DNA of 13,058 nt, from contig CALMZW010000037.1 of the NCBI GenBank assembly GCA_937870605.1, forward strand, positions 1 through 13,058, read 5' to 3'. The notes beneath the pieces were generated by a model that ran no database searches, had not been told where the DNA came from, and worked only from the letters and a program-made list of their open reading frames with translations. The translations under genes and the position numbers were made by a program. Below, in pieces: positions 1 through 7,503 of the stretch; the first letter of the stretch is position 1, and every line of letters starts with the position of its first letter. Source of the stretch: an uncultured Synergistaceae bacterium. Its GTDB lineage: Bacteria > Synergistota > Synergistia > Synergistales > Aminobacteriaceae.

Positions 1-44
1 GCGTCCGGGAGCTGAAACGGCGTCCGGCGCGCGACAGGGACCGT

Positions 45-72
45 TTGACAACACCGGCGGCTTTGTTATAGT
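45..72 (+). promoter_or_regulatory. Sigma70-type promoter upstream of the DUF4440/VOC pair
   Basis: A perfect -35 hexamer TTGACA (45-50) is followed after 16 bases by TATAGT (67-72), which is preceded by TGT and so forms an extended -10. Transcription should begin near 79, leaving a leader of roughly 80 bases before the ATG at 158. The reading frame that could start with GTG at 71 begins inside the -10 box, which argues against that start. Sequence before 45 holds nothing I can identify; it may be the tail of an upstream gene. Confidence 0.8.
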
Positions 73-157
73 GTGCGTCAGAAAAGTCGGAATGGGTGGA
101 ATGTATCGCGGCCGGAGGCATGGCGTTCGGCCGGATGACATGAGGGAGGCATCGGTG

Positions 158-634
158 ATGAAGAATCATGCGTATTTCGTACGCCCCGCGATTTTCGTCG
201 TTGCGCTGCTGTGCGCGATTCTGGCCGGAGGGGCCGCGTTCGCCGCGGACGAGACGGCCGCCGTCGACGCGGTGCGCCGGGACTTCAACGCCGCGTTCAA
301 CGCGAACGACGCCGGGGCGATCGGGCGTCTCTTCGACGCGGAAGGAATGCTGCTTCCGCCCGGAATGCCGGCGGTCGTCGGCGCAGAGAAGGTCACGGCC
401 CGGTACGTCGGCCATTTCGCGAAAACGCGCTCGCAGTTCGAACTGAAGCCCGGCGACAGCCGCATCTGCGAGGGTTGGGCCTTCCTGAACGCGGAATTCG
501 CGAGAACCGATGCGCCGAAGGCCGGCGGGACCCCCGCATCCGTCGAAGGACACTGCCTCCTGGTCCTCAGGAAGCAGGCCGACGGTTCGTGGAAGATTTT
601 CCGCGATATCTGGAACGAAACGGCGAGGCCGTAG
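158..634 (+). CDS. Secreted NTF2-like protein, SgcJ/EcaC / DUF4440 family
   Basis: This 158-residue protein has an N-terminal signal peptide: a short charged start, a hydrophobic stretch at about residues 11-27, and an AFA-AD cleavage site near residue 29. The rest is a single NTF2-like domain of the SgcJ/EcaC/DUF4440 type. An alpha helix with A-V-x-x-V-R-R-D-F-N-A-A-F begins the domain, a central acidic F-D-A-E-G-M-L-L-P-P-G segment follows, and the C-terminus has the family-typical L-R-K-Q-A-D-G-S-W-K-I-F-R-D-I-W-N. Such domains form small cone-shaped ligand pockets; no specific reaction can be assigned. The start at 158 is chosen because GAGGGAGG (142-149) lies 8 bases upstream and the signal peptide begins there. 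It is co-transcribed with the VOC gene, whose ATG is one base after this stop. The signal peptide implies periplasmic or extracellular location, unlike its partner. Confidence 0.8.
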   Translation: MKNHAYFVRPAIFVVALLCAILAGGAAFAADETAAVDAVRRDFNAAFNANDAGAIGRLFDAEGMLLPPGMPAVVGAEKVTARYVGHFAKTRSQFELKPGDSRICEGWAFLNAEFARTDAPKAGGTPASVEGHCLLVLRKQADGSWKIFRDIWNETARP

Positions 635-635
635 C

Positions 636-1031
636 ATGCGGCGGTCGATCGCGCACTGCACGCTCGTCGTCCGCGACTACGACGAGGCGATCGCCTTCTT
701 TACGGACGTCCTTCGCTTCCGGCTGGTCGAGGACACGCCGCTTGGCGACGGCAAGCGCTGGGTCGTCGTCGCCCCGTCGACGCCGTCCGGAATGTCGCTT
801 CTTCTGGCCCGGGCGGCGACGCCGGAACAGCAGAGGCGGATCGGCGACCAGACGGGCGGGCGCGTGGCCTTTTTCCTCTACACGAGCGACTTCGACGGAG
901 ACTGCGAACGCATGAAGGCGTGCGGCGTTCGCTTCGCGGAAGAACCCCGGCGGGAAGCGTACGGTCCCGTCGTCATTTTCCTGGACCTGTACGGCAACAA
1001 GTGGGACCTTATCGGACGCGAGCGGGAGTGA
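636..1031 (+). CDS. VOC family protein (glyoxalase/bleomycin-resistance fold)
   Basis: A 131-residue cytoplasmic protein with the paired beta-alpha-beta-beta-beta modules of the vicinal oxygen chelate superfamily. The first module starts with A-H-C-T-L-V-V-R-D-Y-D-E-A-I-A-F-F (His7 is at the usual first metal-ligand position). The second ends with F-L-D-L-Y-G-N-K-W-D-L-I, the usual closing strand. VOC proteins include glyoxalase I, dioxygenases and drug-binding proteins; this single-domain, full-length form has no diagnostic substrate motif, so the reaction is unknown. The ATG lies one base after the stop of the upstream gene, with GAGG (625-628) inside that gene serving as ribosome site, so the two are probably translationally coupled. 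A GC-rich stem-loop begins at its own stop codon. Confidence 0.85.
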   Translation: MRRSIAHCTLVVRDYDEAIAFFTDVLRFRLVEDTPLGDGKRWVVVAPSTPSGMSLLLARAATPEQQRRIGDQTGGRVAFFLYTSDFDGDCERMKACGVRFAEEPRREAYGPVVIFLDLYGNKWDLIGRERE

Positions 1032-1052
1032 CCGCCGGCCGCGTCCGGCGGT
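1031..1052 (+). terminator. GC-rich stem-loop at the end of the VOC gene
   Basis: An 8-bp perfect inverted repeat (1031-1038 with 1045-1052, core CCGCCGG/CCGGCGG) surrounds a 6-base loop and begins on the last base of the VOC stop codon. It is well placed to end or slow transcription of the two-gene unit, but it lacks a clear run of T residues, so it is not a textbook intrinsic terminator. It may act as an RNA 3' stabiliser or a Rho-aided terminator. Confidence 0.45.
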
Positions 1053-1104
1053 TGTGAACGGGATGTCCCTTGCGAAAGACTCCTGCCGGACGGAGGACGT
1101 TCCG

Positions 1105-1110
1105 TATAAT
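1105..1110 (+). promoter_or_regulatory. Possible -10 element upstream of the kinase gene
   Basis: A perfect TATAAT stands out in GC-rich surroundings just before the kinase gene. No convincing -35 hexamer lies 16-18 bases upstream, so an activator may be required, or the match may be chance. A start site near 1117 would leave almost no leader for the ATG at 1124 and would favour the internal ATG at 1151. Confidence 0.3.
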
Positions 1111-1123
1111 CCCCGGAGCGACG

Positions 1124-3079
1124 ATGCGTGAGATCCTGCCGCAGGGATCGATGCGGCGGTTGCCTGTCATGCTCGTCCTTGCGCTCGCGATGGTGTTTGC
1201 AGGCCGTTCCGGCTCCGCTTTCGCCGAAGAGCTTCGTGAGATTCGCATCGCCATCCCGAAGGATTTTCCACCGCAGTACTCCATAGACAGCGACGGAATT
1301 CCGAAGGGATCGACAGTCGAAATGCTCGACGCCGTCGGCCGGTTCGGGAACATGAAGATCAGCTTTGTGGTTGTGGACGGCCTGGACGAAATGCTCGGAG
1401 CGTTGCTCTCCGGAAAGGTCGATCTGATTCCGAACTCCGGACTCGGCAGGACGGAGATGGCCGGGCAGGGGATCGTCTTTTCCGACCCCCTGGAATGTTT
1501 TCCCGTCAGGACGTTTGTCCTGAAGCGAAACGCGGCCGTTCATGCGAACCGGAAGCTGAGCGAACTGAAAATCGGCGCAGTCCGCTCGAGTTTCGCATTC
1601 TCGTATCTGAAGAGAACCGGCGTCCGGGACATCGCGCCCTTCGAGTCCATCCCCTATTGCGTCTTCGCCCTGCTCTCCGGCGACGTGGACGCGGTCGTAT
1701 GTCCTCAGGATCCTCTGGTCCGCGTCGCGAGCGATGCGGGCGTCCTTGAACGGATCTCGCCGACCGGAGACGTCCTGTTCGAATCGAGGCAGGGTTTCGC
1801 TCTTTCCGAGAAGGACGGAGAAGTTCTCTCCGAAATCAACGCCGCCATCGAAAAACTCCGCGGGAGCGACCTGTTCGCCGACATCAACCGACGCTGGTAT
1901 GTCGAAGACGCCCCCTACTGGTCCGCGTCGCGCGTCTTCAGCGTCATGGCGGCCCTTCCCGTGCTTCTGGCCGTCATCTTTTTCGGCTGGAGGGCGCGCT
2001 TCTCGAGGAACATCCGCGAGGAGCTGAACATTCGGGACCGGAGCTTCATGACGTACTACAACAGCGTTCCGGCGTCCGCCTATACGTGGCGGGAGAAAGA
2101 CGGGGACTTCGTCCTCGTGAACTACAACAGCGCCGCGATGAAAAAGAGCCGGAACAGGATTTCGGAAGACGTCGGGAAAAAACTGACGGAACTCTACGCC
2201 GATTCCGGAGAACTCTCTTCGCTGCTGCGCATCTGCATGCGGCGGCAGTGCGCCCTGGAACGGGAAATGACGCTTCGTCCCGGCGGAGAGGCTTCCGAAT
2301 TCCAGATCTCCTGTTTCTCTCTCGCGCCGGATTGTGTCATCATGCATGCGAACGACGTCACGCTCCAGCGGCGAAGCGAGCGGAGGGAGATCGAATACCG
2401 GCAGCAGCTCCAGGCCTTGGCGGCGGCGCTCTCCAATTCGGAGGAGAAGGAGCGGCGGAAGATCGCAGCCGAGCTGCACGATACGATCGGCCAGAACCTC
2501 GCGCTCTCCAAGATCAGGCTGGTGCTGCTCTCCCAGAACACGGACGACGGCGGGACGCTGAAGGAACTCTCGCACGTCCTTGACGCCATCGACGAATCGA
2601 TCCGCATGACGCGGGCGCTGACATTCGAACTCGGCACTCCCGTCCTGTACAAGCTTGGGTTCGGTCCGTCCGTCAACCGGCTTGCCGAGAAGCTGTACGA
2701 CGAATACGGACTCGAGGTCGCCTATGAAAACAGGGGACTGCCCGACACGATGGTCGACGAACTGAAGGCGTTTCTCTTCAGGGCGCTCCGTGAGCTGCTC
2801 ATGAACGTCGTCAAACATGCCGGGACCAACCGTGCGAAGGTCGTAAGCTCCTTTTCCGACAAGCGCTTTCTGCGGCTCAGCGTCATCGATCACGGGAAGG
2901 GATTCGACGCCGGCGAAATATCCTTCACCGGATGGAACGAAAAATCGTTTGGGCTCTTCAGCTTGAAGGAACGTCTGAAATCCCTTGGAGGGCATACGGA
3001 TATCCGCTCGAAAGAGGGGCAGGGGACGAGGGTGACGCTTATCATTCCCGTGGAGGCTTTCGAGAACAAAGGAGCGTGA
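1124..3079 (+). CDS. Sensor histidine kinase with periplasmic solute-binding-protein sensor, PAS and HisKA_3/HATPase
   Basis: A 651-residue membrane kinase. In order: a signal peptide ending near AFA-EE (residue 34); a periplasmic type-3 solute-binding domain (SBP_bac_3-like) at about 38-260, beginning E-I-R-I-A-I-P-K-D-F-P-P; a membrane segment at about 271-291; a PAS-like region at about 308-420; a HisKA_3 dimerisation/phosphoacceptor helix with E-R-R-K-I-A-A-E-L-H-D (His452); and an ATPase domain with N box (Asn561 in L-L-M-N-V-V-K-H-A), G1 box D-H-G-K-G-F (Asp589) and a final G-G-H...G-Q-G-T. HisKA_3 kinases pair with NarL/LuxR regulators, and one follows immediately. The sensor domain suggests detection of a small ligand such as an amino acid or amide. 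Start 1124 has GGAG five bases upstream; ATG 1151 would give a more compact signal peptide and is a real alternative. A TTG at 1070 is less likely. Confidence 0.9.
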   Translation: MREILPQGSMRRLPVMLVLALAMVFAGRSGSAFAEELREIRIAIPKDFPPQYSIDSDGIPKGSTVEMLDAVGRFGNMKISFVVVDGLDEMLGALLSGKVDLIPNSGLGRTEMAGQGIVFSDPLECFPVRTFVLKRNAAVHANRKLSELKIGAVRSSFAFSYLKRTGVRDIAPFESIPYCVFALLSGDVDAVVCPQDPLVRVASDAGVLERISPTGDVLFESRQGFALSEKDGEVLSEINAAIEKLRGSDLFADINRRWYVEDAPYWSASRVFSVMAALPVLLAVIFFGWRARFSRNIREELNIRDRSFMTYYNSVPASAYTWREKDGDFVLVNYNSAAMKKSRNRISEDVGKKLTELYADSGELSSLLRICMRRQCALEREMTLRPGGEASEFQISCFSLAPDCVIMHANDVTLQRRSERREIEYRQQLQALAAALSNSEEKERRKIAAELHDTIGQNLALSKIRLVLLSQNTDDGGTLKELSHVLDAIDESIRMTRALTFELGTPVLYKLGFGPSVNRLAEKLYDEYGLEVAYENRGLPDTMVDELKAFLFRALRELLMNVVKHAGTNRAKVVSSFSDKRFLRLSVIDHGKGFDAGEISFTGWNEKSFGLFSLKERLKSLGGHTDIRSKEGQGTRVTLIIPVEAFENKGA

Positions 3080-3084
3080 GAACG

Positions 3085-3744
3085 ATGATCAGGGTCGTCA
3101 TCGCCGACGATCATACCATCGTCCGGGAGGGAATCCGGATGATTCTGAATCGTGTTCCCGAAGTGACCGTCGTGGCGGAGGCGTCGAACGGCCGCGAGGC
3201 CGTGGCGCTGGTCAACGAGCTGAAGCCCGATGTTGTCGTCATGGACGTCATCATGCCCGAACTCGACGGCATCGAAGCCGCGGGGATCATCAAGCGGGAG
3301 AATCCGGATACGGAAATCATTGCGCTTTCGATGTACTCCGACAGGTGCTTCATATCGGAAATGCTCAAAGCCGGAGCCAGGGGGTTTCTCCTGAAAGACT
3401 GCGCCTCGACCGAACTCGCCGAAGCGCTGTACGCCGTGCGAAACGGAGACGTCTACCTCGGACCGAGCGTTTCCGAAATAGTGGCGAAGCTCTATGTGGA
3501 CGCGGTCCACGGACTCGGGAGAAACGGCGAGGGTGACGGCGCGGAGCTTTCCCCGAGGGAAAGCGAAATCGCGAAAATGCTTGCCGAGGGCCGGACGAAC
3601 GCTGAAATCGCCGGAATGCTGCATGTAAGCGTCAAGACGGTTGGAACCCACCGCCAGAACCTCATGAAAAAAATCGGAGTCCGGAACATCGCCGAACTCA
3701 CGAAGTACGCTATATCCAGGGGGCTCATCCCGGTCCCACGCTGA
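3085..3744 (+). CDS. NarL/LuxR-family response regulator
   Basis: A 219-residue regulator. The receiver domain (about 1-120) has the acidic pair Asp8-Asp9, phosphoacceptor Asp54 in V-V-V-M-D-V-I-M-P, Ser82 and Lys104 in G-F-L-L-K-D, so phosphotransfer appears intact. The C-terminal LuxR/GerE helix-turn-helix (about 150-212) starts L-S-P-R-E-S-E-I-A and includes T-N-A-E-I-A-G-M-L-H-V-S-V-K-T-V-G-T-H, ending with the K-K-I-G-V-R-N-I-A-E-L motif. The ATG is 5 bases after the kinase stop, with AAAGGAG (3068-3074) 10 bases upstream, so the two form one unit. The partner kinase is almost certainly the upstream gene. Its most likely target is the hydrolase/transporter operon that begins after the 362-base gap downstream; this is inferred from position only. 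Confidence 0.93.
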   Translation: MIRVVIADDHTIVREGIRMILNRVPEVTVVAEASNGREAVALVNELKPDVVVMDVIMPELDGIEAAGIIKRENPDTEIIALSMYSDRCFISEMLKAGARGFLLKDCASTELAEALYAVRNGDVYLGPSVSEIVAKLYVDAVHGLGRNGEGDGAELSPRESEIAKMLAEGRTNAEIAGMLHVSVKTVGTHRQNLMKKIGVRNIAELTKYAISRGLIPVPR

Positions 3745-4106
3745 CGCTCCCGTTTCTCCCCATTTGCGCCTTCCTTTTTTCCGCAGAGAAAATACTGAAA
3801 CAGGGAAGATGGAAAAAGCGGATTGTGCTCTTGCCGCCGATGGGCTATTTCCCTTTCCGAAAGTAGTGTAGCGCCGTATGAGTGTCCGTTCTTCACGTCG
3901 GGCGTTCATACGGCGCGTTCCGTTTGCGGGAAGCGCTCAGGAGCCCCGCGTACGAACCGGAGGAGAGGAGGCTGACGGGAAGAGAAGACGGCGCGACAGG
4001 CGCAGGAAGCAGGATGCAACGACATGCCCCGCCCCCGAAACGGACGGATCTGATGGAACGCCTCGGGATTGCGGGCGCGGACATTTTCCGAGAGGTGGTT
4101 TCTGGA
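3745..4106 (+). other. Regulatory intergenic region before the hydrolase/transporter operon
   Basis: This 362-base gap separates the response regulator from the hydrolase. It contains a T-rich then A-rich stretch (3775-3817) that only imperfectly pairs and is a poor terminator, a short dyad CTTTC-c-GAAAG (3853-3863), and the strong 11-bp inverted repeat at 3871-3916. No sigma70 promoter of good quality is visible; TTGTGC (3823-3828) with TATTTC (3846-3851) at 17 bases is a weak candidate. An open frame in phase with the hydrolase runs back to a GTG at 3882, so part of the region could be coding if an upstream start is used (ATG 4014 has AGGA six bases upstream; ATG 4053 has no good site). I consider most of it leader sequence. 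Confidence 0.5.
3871..3916 (+). repeat. 11-bp perfect inverted repeat / potential RNA hairpin
   Basis: GCGCCGTATGA (3871-3881) is repeated inverted as TCATACGGCGC (3906-3916). In RNA the stem could extend inward by seven further pairs (three of them G-U), leaving a 10-base loop at 3889-3898. It sits about 130 bases after the regulator stop and 190 before the preferred hydrolase start. It could be an operator for the adjacent response regulator, an attenuating hairpin, or part of a structured leader. No T run follows, so a simple intrinsic terminator is unlikely. Confidence 0.6.
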
Positions 4107-4796
4107 ATGAGAGTTAACGACAGATACGTATCATTCTATTACGAGCCGGATCACGACAGGGGAGAAATCGTGATCGAACCCGAAAAAACCGCGCTTCTTG
4201 TCGTGGATCTTCAGCGCGTCTTCGTGACACGCCCCGCCCCGAAGAACCCGACAGCGGAACAGCTTCTGCATCTCGATCGATGGAAGCCCTTCTACGATGC
4301 GATCGACCGGGTCGTCGTCCCGAACAACCGGCGGATATTGAAAGCGTTCCGGGAAAAGCACATGGAAGTCGTCTTCGCCAAGATCCAGTGCCACAAGAAA
4401 GACGGCAGGGACCGCTCCCTCGACCAGAAGGCGACGGGATTCAACGAACTGCTCCTCCCCATCGGCGCAGCGGACGCGGACATCATCCCCGAAGTCGCGC
4501 CGATCGGCGACGAGATCGTCGTCACGAAAACGACCGACAGCGCCGTGACGGGGAGCAGCCTTCGGCTCATCCTGCACAACATGGGAATCGATACGGTCGT
4601 CGTCACGGGCGTCTACACGGACCAGTGCGTCTCCGGAACGGTGCGGAGCCTTGCCGACGAGAGCTTCAAGGTCTGGCTCATCGAAGACGCGTGCATGGCC
4701 GGAACGAAGGAAATCCAGCGGCACGAGCTCGAAGTCCTGAACAACATCTACTGCCACGTCATCAATACGGACGAGCTGCTCGCCGCGATAGGGTAA
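4107..4796 (+). CDS. Isochorismatase-like cysteine hydrolase (amide/ureide C-N hydrolase)
   Basis: A 229-residue cytoplasmic enzyme of the isochorismatase-like cysteine hydrolase superfamily, whose amidase members (N-carbamoylsarcosine amidase, RutB ureidoacrylate hydrolase, biuret hydrolase, nicotinamidase) use an Asp-Lys-Cys triad to release ammonia or a carbamoyl group. The triad is visible: Asp34 in L-L-V-V-D-L-Q, Lys141 in I-V-V-T-K-T-T-D-S, and Cys174 in V-V-V-T-G-V-Y-T-D-Q-C-V, with normal spacing. That rules in the thiol branch rather than isochorismatase proper, which lacks the Cys. The substrate is not determined. Start 4107 is chosen for AGGTGG (4093-4098) eight bases upstream; in-frame ATGs at 4014 and 4053 would add 31 or 18 residues. 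It is the first gene of an apparent seven-gene operon and ends 15 bases before the APC permease, so its substrate is probably what the transporters carry. Confidence 0.85.
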   Translation: MRVNDRYVSFYYEPDHDRGEIVIEPEKTALLVVDLQRVFVTRPAPKNPTAEQLLHLDRWKPFYDAIDRVVVPNNRRILKAFREKHMEVVFAKIQCHKKDGRDRSLDQKATGFNELLLPIGAADADIIPEVAPIGDEIVVTKTTDSAVTGSSLRLILHNMGIDTVVVTGVYTDQCVSGTVRSLADESFKVWLIEDACMAGTKEIQRHELEVLNNIYCHVINTDELLAAIG

Positions 4797-4811
4797 CGGG
4801 AGGGATGACGG

Positions 4812-6179
4812 ATGCCTGAGAAAAAAGAATCGCTCAGAAAGGAACTCTCGTTCATCAGTATGATTTCGATCGCGTGCGGCGCGGTCATCGGCGGATGGCT
4901 CGCCGAGGCTCCGTACTGGTTCTCGCTGACGGGCGCCGGCGCAGCGTGGATCTTCCCCTTGCTGGCGTTTTTGCTCATTCCGGTGGGGCTCGCATTCGCC
5001 GAGCTGTCGGCGATGCTTCCGTTCTCGTCTTCGGTCGACGTGTGGACCACGAACGCATTCGGACACGGCGTCGGGTGGATCATGCAGTGGATGATGTTCC
5101 TGGTCCAGGTCGTCGAGCCGCCGATGATGGCGTTCATCTTTCTCACCGCGATCAACTACTTCTTTCCGATTCCGAAGGAGCTTCAGGTCTATGCGGCGAT
5201 CGGCATCGTGTTCGTCTGGTACGTGCTGTCGAACTTCAACATCAGCCTGACGGGCGCGCTCTCCAACATATTCTTCTTCAGCATGGTCGCTATTTCGCTC
5301 GTCGTCGCCACGGTGTTCTTCACGAATCCGAACTGGACGATGGCGAACATCACCGCGCACGGCGGCTTCTTCCCGAAGGGGACGAGCGGCATCTTCGTCG
5401 CGATGGCGGTGTTTTCGCTCAAGTTCATCGGTTTCGAGATGACTCCCACGATGATCGAGGAGGTCAACTTCCCGGTCAAAAAGATGGGAACGGTCATCCT
5501 GTCGGCGCTGTTCATTCCGGCGGTCCTCTACGCGATCGTCGTTCTCGCGATGGGCGGCCTCGCTCCGTGGGAGGAAATCGCGAAGATGGGCATGCCGGAA
5601 CCGGAACTCGTTCACAAGCTCGGACTTCCCGGGGTCATCGCCATTCTCGCGATCTTCGCGGGCGTGTTGCATGCCCTGACGACGCTGATGGGCTTCTGGA
5701 CCTCGTCGGCGCGCGTGCTGTACGGCGCCGCACAACTGAACCAGCTTCCCAAATTCTTCCAGAAGCTCAATTCCCACGGACAACCCTATCTGTCGAACCT
5801 GACAGTTCTGATCTTTTCGGTATTTTTCTGCATCTTTACAGGCGACAACTGGGTGCAATACATCTACGCGGTTTCGTGCATCGCCGCGGGCGTCGTGTAC
5901 CTCTTCTGCTGCCTCGACGCACTCGTGCTCCGGAAGAAACACCCCGAATGGAACCGCCCGTACCGCTACCCCGGTGAAACCCTCATTCCCGTGCTCGGAT
6001 CGCTCATCTCGATCTGGATCATTATCGGCTCCATGCTGGAGCTTCCGATCGGCGGATACGTCTCGCTGGCGATTTATTTCGCGATAGGGCTGGTTCCGCC
6101 GGTTCTTATGGGCTTCTACAGAAAGATGAACCCGAAGGAGCATGCGCTGGTCTGCCTGACGCCGGATGATATCAACTAG
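4812..6179 (+). CDS. APC-superfamily amino acid/amine permease
   Basis: A 455-residue integral membrane transporter with about 12 hydrophobic segments, the normal length for the amino acid-polyamine-organocation superfamily. The first helix carries the unwound G-A-V-I-G-G-W motif expected for substrate binding, and helix 6 carries F-I-G-F-E-M-T-P-T-M-I-E-E-V, the G-F-E...E-E region conserved in APC permeases. These are secondary carriers, importing amino acids or amines by ion symport or exchanging substrate for product; the substrate here cannot be read from sequence. The ATG has GGGAGGG (4798-4804) seven bases upstream and lies 15 bases after the hydrolase stop, so the pair is co-expressed. 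Its presence in one operon with a complete ABC importer is unusual: it might import the same compound at high concentration, or exchange substrate for the hydrolysis product. Confidence 0.9.
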   Translation: MPEKKESLRKELSFISMISIACGAVIGGWLAEAPYWFSLTGAGAAWIFPLLAFLLIPVGLAFAELSAMLPFSSSVDVWTTNAFGHGVGWIMQWMMFLVQVVEPPMMAFIFLTAINYFFPIPKELQVYAAIGIVFVWYVLSNFNISLTGALSNIFFFSMVAISLVVATVFFTNPNWTMANITAHGGFFPKGTSGIFVAMAVFSLKFIGFEMTPTMIEEVNFPVKKMGTVILSALFIPAVLYAIVVLAMGGLAPWEEIAKMGMPEPELVHKLGLPGVIAILAIFAGVLHALTTLMGFWTSSARVLYGAAQLNQLPKFFQKLNSHGQPYLSNLTVLIFSVFFCIFTGDNWVQYIYAVSCIAAGVVYLFCCLDALVLRKKHPEWNRPYRYPGETLIPVLGSLISIWIIIGSMLELPIGGYVSLAIYFAIGLVPPVLMGFYRKMNPKEHALVCLTPDDIN

Positions 6180-6197
6180 GCGACCGAAGCGCTGAAA

Positions 6198-6217
6198 GGA
6201 AGCGACGGTACGCTTCC
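6198..6217 (+). other. Stem-loop between the permease and binding-protein genes
   Basis: GGAAGCG (6198-6204) pairs perfectly with CGCTTCC (6211-6217) around a 6-base loop, in the 64-base gap after the permease stop. No T run follows. The ribosome site of the binding-protein gene (GGGAGG, 6229-6234) starts 11 bases beyond. Such hairpins often protect an mRNA end or partly attenuate transcription, letting the binding protein be made at a different level from its upstream genes. Confidence 0.45.
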
Positions 6218-6243
6218 GGACAATCTTCGGGAGGTGCGTGGCG

Positions 6244-7470
6244 GTGGGAGATCTCCGAAAGAAGTGGAAGGGCTTCTGTGCGACGCTGTGTTTCGTTTCA
6301 TTTCTTTCGGGCGCCGCGGCGGTCGCGGCCGAAAACAAGATCGTCATCGGCTCCATCTGGAGCCAGGTCGGCGTCGCGGCTCCTCCGGGACAGGCGGGGT
6401 TGCGGGGCGGCCGACTGGCGGTGAAGTTGCTGAACGAACGAGGGGGCGTCTTCGGCCGCCCCCTCGAACTCAAAAACATCGACGGGCAGAGCGATACGAC
6501 CGTTATCTCCAACGCGGCGATCCGTCTGGTCGACGAGATAAAGGTCGTTGCGGCATGCGGATTGTGCGACGATTCGCTCGTGTCCGCGGCGGGTTCGACG
6601 TTCCAGTCGGGGAAGACGCCGTTTCTCGTCGCGTCGGCGACGACGCCCACGATACCCAGCATCGGAGACTACATCTTCATGGTCCCGTTCGGCGACAACT
6701 ACCAGGGACGGGCCGTGGCGAGCTACTGCGCCAAAACGCTCGGATGGAAAAAAGTCGCCGTCATCCGGGACAGCGCGAGCGCCTACAGTACGGAGCTCTC
6801 GAAGTTCTTCGTCGAATCCTTCCGGGAATTCACCGGAGACGAGGGCGCCCTGGCCCATCAGGAGATCTACCAGACCGGCGACGTCAATTTCACGGCGCAA
6901 CTGACCCGGTTGCGCCGGCAAAGCGACAGGCAAAGAATCGACGGAATTGTGATCACCCCTCCCTTTCCGCAGGACAGCCCCATAATTGCGAAACAGGCCA
7001 GACGACTTGGAATCCGGCTCCCGATTATGTTGACCGATGGCGCCGACGACCCCACAGTGATCGAGGTCGGCGGGGAGCATGTCGAAGGCGCCCTGATCTC
7101 CACGCATTTCGCGGCGGAGTATCCGCTCACCGAAAACGCGAAGCGGTTCGTCGAGACCTACACGGCCGAATACGGAGCCGAACCCGGCGCATTCGAGTGC
7201 CTCGGCTTCGACTCTGTTATGATCCTTGCGGAAACGATCGAGACGATCGGAAAAGAGAAATGGGACGCCATGTCGCTTTCCGCACGGCGGACGGCAATGC
7301 GGGATACGATCCAGATTCACAAATACGTCATGACGACCATGCCGATCTCCTATCCGGACCCGGAAACGGCGAAATACCCCCGTATCCCGGAAAAACCCGT
7401 CGTGTTCAAGGAGATTAAAGCCGGTCGGAGGATCTTCAGGGCGATCCTCAATCCGGAGGATCTGTACTAG
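6244..7470 (+). CDS. Periplasmic substrate-binding protein, branched-chain amino acid/amide (HAAT) type
   Basis: A 408-residue type-I periplasmic binding protein (Peripla_BP_6/LivJ-like). A signal peptide covers about residues 1-29 (charged start, hydrophobic 11-27, A-V-A-A cleavage). The mature protein begins N-K-I-V-I-G-S-I-W-S, continues with G-R-P-L-E-L and D-x-Q-S-D, and has the ligand-loop S-A-T-T-P followed by a G-D-N-Y-Q-G segment, as in the family. The usual early P-L-T-G motif is replaced by S-Q-V-G-V-A-A-P-P-G, and the first lobe contains a C-G-L-C pair, so ligand preference may differ from leucine-type proteins. GTG 6244 is preferred because GGGAGG (6229-6234) lies nine bases upstream; GTG 6238 would leave only three. 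It captures the ligand for the LivGFHM-like genes that follow, starting 33 bases downstream. No lipobox cysteine was seen. Confidence 0.88.
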   Translation: MGDLRKKWKGFCATLCFVSFLSGAAAVAAENKIVIGSIWSQVGVAAPPGQAGLRGGRLAVKLLNERGGVFGRPLELKNIDGQSDTTVISNAAIRLVDEIKVVAACGLCDDSLVSAAGSTFQSGKTPFLVASATTPTIPSIGDYIFMVPFGDNYQGRAVASYCAKTLGWKKVAVIRDSASAYSTELSKFFVESFREFTGDEGALAHQEIYQTGDVNFTAQLTRLRRQSDRQRIDGIVITPPFPQDSPIIAKQARRLGIRLPIMLTDGADDPTVIEVGGEHVEGALISTHFAAEYPLTENAKRFVETYTAEYGAEPGAFECLGFDSVMILAETIETIGKEKWDAMSLSARRTAMRDTIQIHKYVMTTMPISYPDPETAKYPRIPEKPVVFKEIKAGRRIFRAILNPEDLY

Positions 7471-7503
7471 CCGCGTCACACCCCGCGATTCGGAGCTGAT
7501 GGG

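Noticed and set aside
71..157. Upstream GTG start at 71 for the DUF4440 protein
   Set aside because: It falls within the -10 box of the promoter and would bury the signal peptide; ATG 158 has a strong ribosome site.
1060..1069. GGGA-TG-TCCC palindrome before the kinase gene
   Set aside because: Only four base pairs around two bases; expected by chance in this composition.
878..2995. 705-residue minus-strand open frame opposite the kinase
   Set aside because: Low-complexity charged translation with no motif, opposite a kinase with all expected boxes.
3764..3830. Intrinsic terminator after the response regulator (T-rich stretch followed by GGAAAAAGCGG)
   Set aside because: The arms pair only imperfectly, the stem would be A-T rich with a long loop, and no GC stem directly precedes a T run.
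3882..4106. N-terminal extension of the hydrolase from GTG 3882
   Set aside because: The extension overlaps the inverted repeat, is low-complexity and Arg-rich, and lacks a ribosome site; the family core begins at the segment from 4107.
4131..6662. 843-residue minus-strand open frame opposite the hydrolase, permease and binding protein
   Set aside because: Its translation is Arg/Asp/Glu/His-rich with no recognisable domain, and it lies opposite three genes with clear family motifs; it is a GC-rich antisense shadow.
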